A stretch of 10,968 nucleotides of DNA from CAXSDR01 sp964236445 (lineage in GTDB: Bacteria > Actinomycetota > Actinomycetes > Motilibacterales > Motilibacteraceae), in the NCBI GenBank assembly GCA_964236445.1, contig CAXSDR010000114.1:1-10968 (forward strand), in the 5' to 3' direction. The translations under genes and the position numbers were made by a program. Below, in pieces: positions 6,525-10,968 of the stretch; within the stretch, counting starts at the first letter, position 1, and each line of letters begins with the position of its first letter. Below the pieces are notes generated by a model. That model had not been told where the DNA came from, ran no database searches, and saw only the letters and a program-made list of their open reading frames with translations.

Positions 6525-7478
6525 CTAGAGCGTGCGAGGACTCCACGCCATGGCACCTGCCGCCGCACCCGCCGCCGCGACCAGCGCCATCCCCGCGAAG
6601 AGTGACCCGACCTTGCGCCGCTGCGTGGTGTAGCCCACCTGGGAGCCGATGGAGTCATAGACACCGGACAGCTCCGTGCGATTCTCGGCCTGGTAGGCCT
6701 TGCCATGAGCAGCCGTGGCGAGCTCGGCGAGAGCGGGCGCATCCACCGGCACGTTGACGAGCTGACCCTGCACCTCGACCGTCCCCTCCTGCGTTCCGTA
6801 GGCGATCGTGGAGACGGGTACGCCGCTCGAGACAGCCGCCGCAGCCGCCTCGCTGACCGACCGACCCGCGGTGTTGGTGCCGTCGGAGAGCAGCACGACG
6901 TGCGCCGGCGCGGGCCTCGAGCCCTGCGCTCCGGGCACGTCAGCGACCGCTTGCAGAGAAGCGAACACTGCTTCGCCGATGGCGGTGCCGGCGCCCAGCT
7001 CGAGACCGTCGAGCGCGGCCGCGACAGCTGCATGGTTCTGTGATGCAGGCACCACGACCGACGCCGTGCCCGAGAAGGCGACCAGGCCGACGTTGAAGCG
7101 ATCGGGAAGGCCTGCGATGAAGTCACGCGCCGCGTGCTTGGCTGCCGTGATCCGATCCGGTTGGACATCACTCGCGGCCATCGACAGAGACACGTCCAGG
7201 GCCACGATCACGGTCGCACGGTCGCGCGGCACCCTGACCGTCGCCGCGGGCACGGCGAAAGCCGCTGTGCTGCCGACTGCTGCCAGCAGCAGCAGACCAC
7301 CGGCGACGTGTCGTCTCCAGCCGAGGCGCGGAACTGCGGTCCCCAACAGGTGAAGGCCGGGCAGCAGAACCGCATACCTGCTTCGTCGCCGCTGGGCGAG
7401 GACGTATCCGACGGCCAACGCGACCACGACGACGAGCAGCCAGAGGCGCAGCGGTGCCTGGAAGTGCAACCCGGTCAC
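6525..7478 (-). CDS. VWA-domain membrane protein (BatA-like), last gene of the MoxR operon
   Basis: This 317-residue protein has two N-terminal membrane helices (about 10-28 and 56-78), an external or periplasm-facing von Willebrand A domain (about 88-280) and a C-terminal helix (about 291-311). The metal-ion-dependent adhesion site is complete: DVSLS (D95, S97, S99), T165 in GTAIGEA and D199 in LLSDGTNT, so the domain should bind a divalent metal and a protein ligand. This is the layout of BatA/Rv1481-type partners of MoxR ATPases. The start is the GTG at 7478, whose GTGA overlaps the stop of the DUF58 gene by four bases, so translation is probably coupled. It is clearly paralogous to the VWA protein at 9467-10423: same length, same layout, and the shared phrases RLWLL and PDRIT.AK. 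The protein ends with only a short tail after the last helix. Confidence 0.9.
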   Translation of the reverse strand: MTGLHFQAPLRLWLLVVVVALAVGYVLAQRRRSRYAVLLPGLHLLGTAVPRLGWRRHVAGGLLLLAAVGSTAAFAVPAATVRVPRDRATVIVALDVSLSMAASDVQPDRITAAKHAARDFIAGLPDRFNVGLVAFSGTASVVVPASQNHAAVAAALDGLELGAGTAIGEAVFASLQAVADVPGAQGSRPAPAHVVLLSDGTNTAGRSVSEAAAAAVSSGVPVSTIAYGTQEGTVEVQGQLVNVPVDAPALAELATAAHGKAYQAENRTELSGVYDSIGSQVGYTTQRRKVGSLFAGMALVAAAGAAAGAMAWSPRTL

Positions 7479-8428
7479 CGGACACCGGTCCGCGGCGCAT
7501 GACGGGTGCGCCGCCGGCGATGGAGGTGGGCGACGAGCTGTGGCAGCCAGTCGTCCTCGGTGCGGAGCATCACGTGGTCCGCACCGGCACTTCGGACGGC
7601 GAGCCGGTTCTGCTCCAGCCGCGCGGCCGCAGCCTCGGCATAGCGGTCACGGGTCCGTTTCGTCGTGCGCAGGTCGACGTGCGCTCCCGTGTCGGGATCC
7701 ACGACATGCAGGACGCCGACCGGAGGCAGGCTGCGCTCGCGCCGATCGGACACCTCGACCACCATGACGTCGTGGCGAGCCGCGACCGCCCGGAGCGGCT
7801 GGGCCCAGTGCTCGACGGGTTCGAGCAGGTCGCTGATCACGACCGCCAGGCCGCGCCGTCGGGCCCGAGCGGCGTGGCTGCTCAATGCCTGTGCAAGTGC
7901 ACCTGCTGCGGGCTTCGCGGCGTCACGAGCCGGCGCTTCCGCCATGCGTGGGACGCGGAGCAACGATGCGAGCACGAGAGCACCCTGCGCACCACTGCGC
8001 GCCGGCAACTCCACTGCTGCATCATCGGAGACGACCAGCGCTCCCAACCGGTTTCCGGGTCCCCGCGTCAGATGCACGAACGAGGCCGCGACCGCGATGG
8101 CGACATCTCGCTTCTCTGCCACGGCCGTACCGAACGACATCGACCGCGAAAGATCCACCAACAGTGTTGTCACGAGCTCGCGCTCGGCAATCGTCGTGCG
8201 CACGTGCGCCTGGGTCGTACGCGCCGTGGCGGCCCAGTCCATGCGGCGTACGTCATCGCCCGCGACGTAGCGGCGTGCGTCGGCCGGCTCACCGCCCGGC
8301 CCGAGCAGCAGACCGAGATTGTCACCCTGCAGCAGCCCGTCGAGCCGGCGCGCGACGTCGACGGACAACTTGCGCAGGGTGGCTGGGTCGGCGAGCGGGG
8401 GCGCGGGCAGCGACGCGGGCCTGCTCAT
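7475..8428 (-). CDS. DUF58-domain protein of the MoxR operon
   Basis: This 317-residue protein carries the DUF58 signature RRYVAGDDVRRMDWAATAR (residues 52-70). It then has a VWA-like fold whose metal site starts LLVDLSRSM (D92, S94, S96), with ISDLLEP (198-204) as the likely later strand. The N-terminus has no clear signal peptide or membrane helix, so it is probably cytoplasmic or peripheral, unlike longer DUF58 proteins with two N-terminal helices. DUF58 proteins are the usual partners of MoxR AAA+ ATPases; their biochemical role is not settled. Its ATG shares ATGA with the moxR stop, and its own TGA is inside the GTGA of the next VWA gene. These double 4-bp overlaps suggest a fixed ratio of the three proteins. 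The C-terminal tail is Arg-rich (HRRRRTRHAPRTGVR). Confidence 0.92.
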   Translation of the reverse strand: MSRPASLPAPPLADPATLRKLSVDVARRLDGLLQGDNLGLLLGPGGEPADARRYVAGDDVRRMDWAATARTTQAHVRTTIAERELVTTLLVDLSRSMSFGTAVAEKRDVAIAVAASFVHLTRGPGNRLGALVVSDDAAVELPARSGAQGALVLASLLRVPRMAEAPARDAAKPAAGALAQALSSHAARARRRGLAVVISDLLEPVEHWAQPLRAVAARHDVMVVEVSDRRERSLPPVGVLHVVDPDTGAHVDLRTTKRTRDRYAEAAAARLEQNRLAVRSAGADHVMLRTEDDWLPQLVAHLHRRRRTRHAPRTGVR

Positions 8429-9429
8429 GCCGCGGCCAGGTCCTGCGACGGCGCGACATGCGGCACCTGCACAGCCGCCAGGGCGCGCTCGACGATCTGG
8501 CGTGGTGTGACGGCATCGGCGAGGGCCTCGTAGGTGAGCACGATCCGGTGGGCGAGCACGTCGACGGCCAGGTCGCTGACATCGGTGGGCATGACGTAGG
8601 TGCGCCCGCGCAGCAGGGCCAGCGCCCGCGCCCCCTGGACGAGACCCAAGGAACCGCGTGGCGACGCACCGTGCGCGATGAGCCGCACGAGGTCCGTCAT
8701 GCCGTAGCCAGCAGGGTCACGAGTCGCCATGACGAGGCGTACGGCATATTCCGCGACGGCGTGGTGCACGAACACCCGGTCGGCCGCTGCCTGCATCACC
8801 AGCAGCTCGCGGGTCTCGAGGACGCGCGCGGCCACGGGACGCGAGACCGACATGCGGCGTACGATCTCGAGCTCCTCCGCCATGGTCGGGTGCGGCACCT
8901 CGACCTTGAGCAGGAAGCGGTCCCGCTGCGCCTCCGGCAAGGCATAGACACCTTCGCTCTCGATCGGGTTCTGCGTGGCCAGCACGAGAAACGGTCGCGG
9001 CAACGGATAGGTGATGCCACCGATGGAGACCTGCCCCTCCGCCATGACCTCCAGCAGCGCGGACTGCACCTTTGCCGGTGCGCGGTTGATCTCGTCGGCG
9101 AGCACGAGATTGGCGAAGACAGGACCGAGCTCCGTGTCGAACGCTTCTTGCGAGGGCCGGTAGACGCGCGTGCCGATGATGTCCGAGGGCACGAGGTCAG
9201 GAGTGAACTGCAGCCGTGTCGACGTGCCGCCCACGACGTCGCCCAACGTGGTGACGGCCAGACTCTTCGCGACACCCGGAACGCCTTCGAGAAGGCAGTG
9301 GCCGCGGGCCAGCAGCCCGACCATCATGCGCTCGATCATGCGGTCCTGGCCGACGACAACCTTTTTCACCTCCATGAGAACGTGCTCCAGCAGGGGCCCG
9401 GCCGTTGGCGGGAAGGGTGACGTGTTCAC
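8425..9429 (-). CDS. moxR: MoxR-family AAA+ ATPase
   Basis: This 334-residue protein starts at the GTG at 9429, placed by an AGGAG box seven bases upstream. A longer frame to 9546 would run into the preceding VWA gene and has no conserved sequence. The AAA+ core has all landmarks: Walker A EGVPGVAKS (residues 48-56), the Walker B segment LVLADEINRAPAK (108-120, D112/E113), sensor-1 ATQNPIESEG (151-160) and LPEAQRDRF (164-172), the region of the conserved arginines. The C-terminal lid domain contains GASPRGSLGLVQGARALALLRGR. MoxR ATPases form rings that act as chaperone-like remodelling machines, delivering or maturing metal-dependent or envelope proteins; mycobacterial MoxR1 sits in a comparable cluster beside a cell-wall hydrolase. 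The gene follows the first VWA gene by 37 bp and overlaps the DUF58 gene. The substrate is not identifiable here. Confidence 0.95.
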   Translation of the reverse strand: MNTSPFPPTAGPLLEHVLMEVKKVVVGQDRMIERMMVGLLARGHCLLEGVPGVAKSLAVTTLGDVVGGTSTRLQFTPDLVPSDIIGTRVYRPSQEAFDTELGPVFANLVLADEINRAPAKVQSALLEVMAEGQVSIGGITYPLPRPFLVLATQNPIESEGVYALPEAQRDRFLLKVEVPHPTMAEELEIVRRMSVSRPVAARVLETRELLVMQAAADRVFVHHAVAEYAVRLVMATRDPAGYGMTDLVRLIAHGASPRGSLGLVQGARALALLRGRTYVMPTDVSDLAVDVLAHRIVLTYEALADAVTPRQIVERALAAVQVPHVAPSQDLAAA

Positions 9430-9436
9430 GAAGACG

Positions 9437-9441
9437 CTCCT
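9437..9441 (-). promoter_or_regulatory. Ribosome binding site that sets the moxR start
   Basis: AGGAG on the minus strand lies seven bases before the GTG at 9429. It is the only good ribosome binding site between the two genes and argues against an upstream ATG at 9546 inside the VWA gene. Confidence 0.65.
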
Positions 9442-9466
9442 GAAGTCGAGGAAGGGACGAGCACGG

Positions 9467-10423
9467 TCAGACGAGGCGTGAGAACCAGACGAGCGACGGA
9501 ACCGCGGTGAGCAACAGCAGCGCGAGGCCCGCGCCGGCGAACACATCGGAGATGTCGCGCTTGGTGGGAGCCGTCACGAGCTGGGCGCCGATGTCCTTGT
9601 AGACGGACCGGAGCTCGTCGGCACCGGCGGCCCGGTAGGCCGTGCCGCCGGTCTGCTCAGCGACCTGCTGGAGTTCGACGTAGTCGACCGGGGCTCGCAC
9701 CTGTCGACCTCCGTCCACGGTGCCGACGCCGTCGGCGCTGCCGAAGGCGATCGTGGACACCGGCACCTGCGCGTCGGCGGCCGCTGTGACGGCTGCGGCG
9801 AGCGGGCTCCCGGTGGTGTTCCCGCCGTCCGAGAGCAGGATGACCCTTGCTGCCGAAGCTTTCCCCGCCACCGTCGATGCGCTCACCGCCCGCAACGATG
9901 TCTGAAGCGCATCGCCCATCGCGGTTCCGCCATCCAGGCTCAACGCGTCGATGGCGGCCGCAGCTCGTGCGTGATCGGGCGTCGGGGCGGCGACGAGTCG
10001 CGCTAGGCGGCTATAGGCAACGAGCGCGACGTCGATGTTGTCTGGCAGATCGTTGATGAAGGTCTTGGCTGTCTGTTTGGCCACGGTGATGCGGTCGGGA
10101 GCCACGTCGTCGACGCGCATCGAGGTCGAGGTGTCGATCGCGACGACGACAACCGCTCGCTTCTCCTGCTGCTTCGCGACGTGCGGCTCCGCGAAGGCGC
10201 CCGTGAGTGCCACCGTTGCCAGAGCCAGCCCCACGCTGGCCACGGCGCGGCGCCAACGAGCACGCATGGGCGCGGACGACGCCACAAGCGCCGGCTCCGC
10301 ATACGCCCTCCCCTGGGCGCGAGCACGAAGGGAGAGCACCACGGCGGCGACTGCAATCGCGAGGAGCAGGGTCAACAGCCACAGCCGCTGCGGTGCGGCG
10401 AAGGTGACGTCAGGCGCGGTCAT
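9467..10423 (-). CDS. VWA-domain membrane protein (BatA-like), first intact gene of the MoxR operon
   Basis: This 318-residue protein has the same plan as the operon's last protein: helices at about 13-31 and 60-78, a VWA domain at about 90-285, and a final helix at about 293-312. The metal site is complete, with DTSTS (D97, S99, S101), T167 in GTAMGDA and D199 in LLSDGGNT. It should be anchored in the membrane with the VWA domain outside, binding a protein partner through a divalent metal. AAGG lies seven bases before the ATG at 10423. Shared phrases with the second copy (PDRIT.AK, PVSTIA, RLWLL) show the two arose by duplication. The spacer to moxR is 37 bp, without overlap, unlike the tightly coupled genes downstream. 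The promoter should lie upstream in the degraded 10424-10928 region, but I could not identify it. Confidence 0.93.
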   Translation of the reverse strand: MTAPDVTFAAPQRLWLLTLLLAIAVAAVVLSLRARAQGRAYAEPALVASSAPMRARWRRAVASVGLALATVALTGAFAEPHVAKQQEKRAVVVVAIDTSTSMRVDDVAPDRITVAKQTAKTFINDLPDNIDVALVAYSRLARLVAAPTPDHARAAAAIDALSLDGGTAMGDALQTSLRAVSASTVAGKASAARVILLSDGGNTTGSPLAAAVTAAADAQVPVSTIAFGSADGVGTVDGGRQVRAPVDYVELQQVAEQTGGTAYRAAGADELRSVYKDIGAQLVTAPTKRDISDVFAGAGLALLLLTAVPSLVWFSRLV

Positions 10424-10589
10424 GAGACGACCTTGGCCGAGCGTGCTGCAACGACCCTGTGGCCAACCTGGACATGCGCTGTGCGCTTGCTCGGGCCAGT
10501 GCAGCGAGAGACGGGTCCGACGGCGCCGCCACCGCGGTCAGCCGGGCAACGGCGTCGACGGTCTCTCGGTCTGCTGGAGTTGGACGACG
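10410..10589 (-). other. Open reading-frame tail of unknown origin overlapping the first VWA gene
   Basis: On the minus strand an open frame runs to a TGA at 10412-10410, 14 bp inside the VWA gene. It encodes ETVDAVARLTAVAAPSDPS and a further Ala/Arg-rich tail ending SSHDRA. The 14-bp overlap and regular GC-ending codons are what the end of a real upstream operon gene would look like, but I recognise no family. It is in the same frame as the head of the MmyB-type remnant, yet the middle between them has no conserved sequence. It may be a relic of a lost operon gene or just an open frame. Confidence 0.2.
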
Positions 10590-10913
10590 TTCCTCACCCC
10601 CGGCTGATCCAGCATGGCGAGCTGCGAGATCTCCAGATGGAGCCGACCCACGCGGGGATGGGAGACACGGTGGTCGGCGATCTCCACACGAGGACGTCGA
10701 CGAGGTCCGACCGCATAGGTCGGGTTGGGTGACAGCGTCGACGAGCCTGCGCAGCCGCTCGGTGATGGGCGGACGGCTCGGGATGGCGGCTTGTGTCGGC
10801 AGATCCGCGAGGCGGCGCAGGTGGTTGGCTGCGACCTGGTCCAGGCGCAAGGCCCGAGCCAACGCACCGATCACCCGCTCCAGCACTCCAGGCGGGGCCT
10901 TGTCGGGCATCAA
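10538..10913 (-). pseudogene. Truncated, frameshifted MmyB-type helix-turn-helix regulator
   Basis: Two blocks of a Xre-family regulator with a MmyB-like ligand-binding domain lie in two frames. The first (about 10908-10735) encodes VLERVIGALARALRLDQ, LRRLADLP and ITERLRRLVDAVT, matching the end of the helix-turn-helix domain and the linker; the N-terminal part of the domain is missing. The frame shifts near 10725-10730, continuing as SPNPTYAVGPR. About 80 residues of the middle are absent, and the sequence resumes with DHRVSHPRVGRLHLEISQL and LDQPGV near the normal C-terminus, ending at 10538. So it is truncated at the front, frameshifted, and internally deleted. Intact proteins of this type are about 260-300 residues long. 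It lies directly after the tRNA gene and before the VWA operon, and cannot make a working regulator. Confidence 0.75.
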
Positions 10914-10928
10914 TGCAGGTCAGACGGG

Positions 10929-10968
10929 TGGGCCGCCAGGGGCTCGAACCCTGAACCCGCGGATTAAA
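10929..10968 (-). tRNA. tRNA-Lys (UUU), 3' half, cut by the window edge
   Basis: Read on the minus strand, bases 10968-10929 correspond to tRNA positions 34-73. They give anticodon TTT, A37-A38, the 3' side of the anticodon stem TCCGC, a five-base variable loop GGGTT, the T arm CAGGG-TTCGAGC-CCCTG (perfect five-pair stem), the acceptor strand GCGGCCC and discriminator A. TTTAA at the loop fits lysine; anticodon TAA (Leu) would put a T at position 37, which is nearly always a purine. The genome continues CCC, so the CCA end is probably added after transcription. The 5' half is outside the window. Confidence 0.85.

Noticed and set aside
7885..9420. Plus-strand open frame of 511 codons
   Set aside because: It lies antisense to moxR and DUF58, which have full family motifs. 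Its composition is the Arg/His/Ala-rich pattern of a shadow frame in high-GC DNA.
9430..9546. Upstream extension of moxR to an ATG at 9546
   Set aside because: The extra 39 residues lie largely inside the VWA gene, have Cys/Ser/Arg-rich shadow composition and lack a ribosome binding site; the GTG at 9429 has one.
10929..10968. Attachment-site duplication of the tRNA-Lys 3' end inside the window
   Set aside because: By eye no second copy of the T-arm/acceptor sequence appears elsewhere in the window, so no integrated element can be bounded here.

Overview
The window is high-GC DNA. Its codons mostly end in G or C, GTG starts occur, and gene pairs overlap in GTGA/ATGA quadruplets. The gene families present (actinobacterial-type MoxR/DUF58/VWA operon, MmyB-type regulator remnant, small two-helix membrane protein, IS21-type IstB) point to an actinobacterium. 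No gene fixes the genus.

Layout, left to right. 1-98: C-terminus of a membrane protein on the plus strand, probably an ABC-2 type permease. 211-876: a decayed IS21-family istB on the minus strand, with several frameshifts and no detectable istA. 877-1139: no gene seen, but a perfect 9-bp hairpin. 1140-1688: a plus-strand two-helix membrane protein of unknown function. 1711-2733 (minus) and 2756-3616 (plus): a divergent pair, only 22 bp apart, encoding a geranylgeranyl-reductase-type flavoprotein and a UbiA-family prenyltransferase, so probably acting on an isoprenoid lipid or quinone. 3597-3632: a perfect 13-bp hairpin at the end of the UbiA gene, likely a shared terminator with the convergent gene that follows. 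3651-6359: a secreted family 3 glycoside hydrolase of 902 residues with a C-terminal galactose-binding-like domain. The 165 bp upstream hold a candidate promoter and operator.

6525-10423 is a minus-strand operon transcribed in the order VWA protein, MoxR ATPase, DUF58 protein, second VWA protein. The last three genes are joined by 4-bp stop/start overlaps. In related systems MoxR AAA+ ATPases work with DUF58 and membrane-anchored VWA (BatA-like) partners as an envelope-associated chaperone or assembly system. Two paralogous VWA proteins flanking one moxR-DUF58 pair is the most notable arrangement in this window.

10410-10968 is degraded. It holds a truncated, frameshifted MmyB-type helix-turn-helix regulator and, at the right edge, the 3' half of a minus-strand tRNA-Lys(UUU). 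I found no clearly undescribed defence, phage or CRISPR system here. The most interesting items are the duplicated VWA operon, the compact divergent flavoprotein/UbiA pair and the two decaying remnants.
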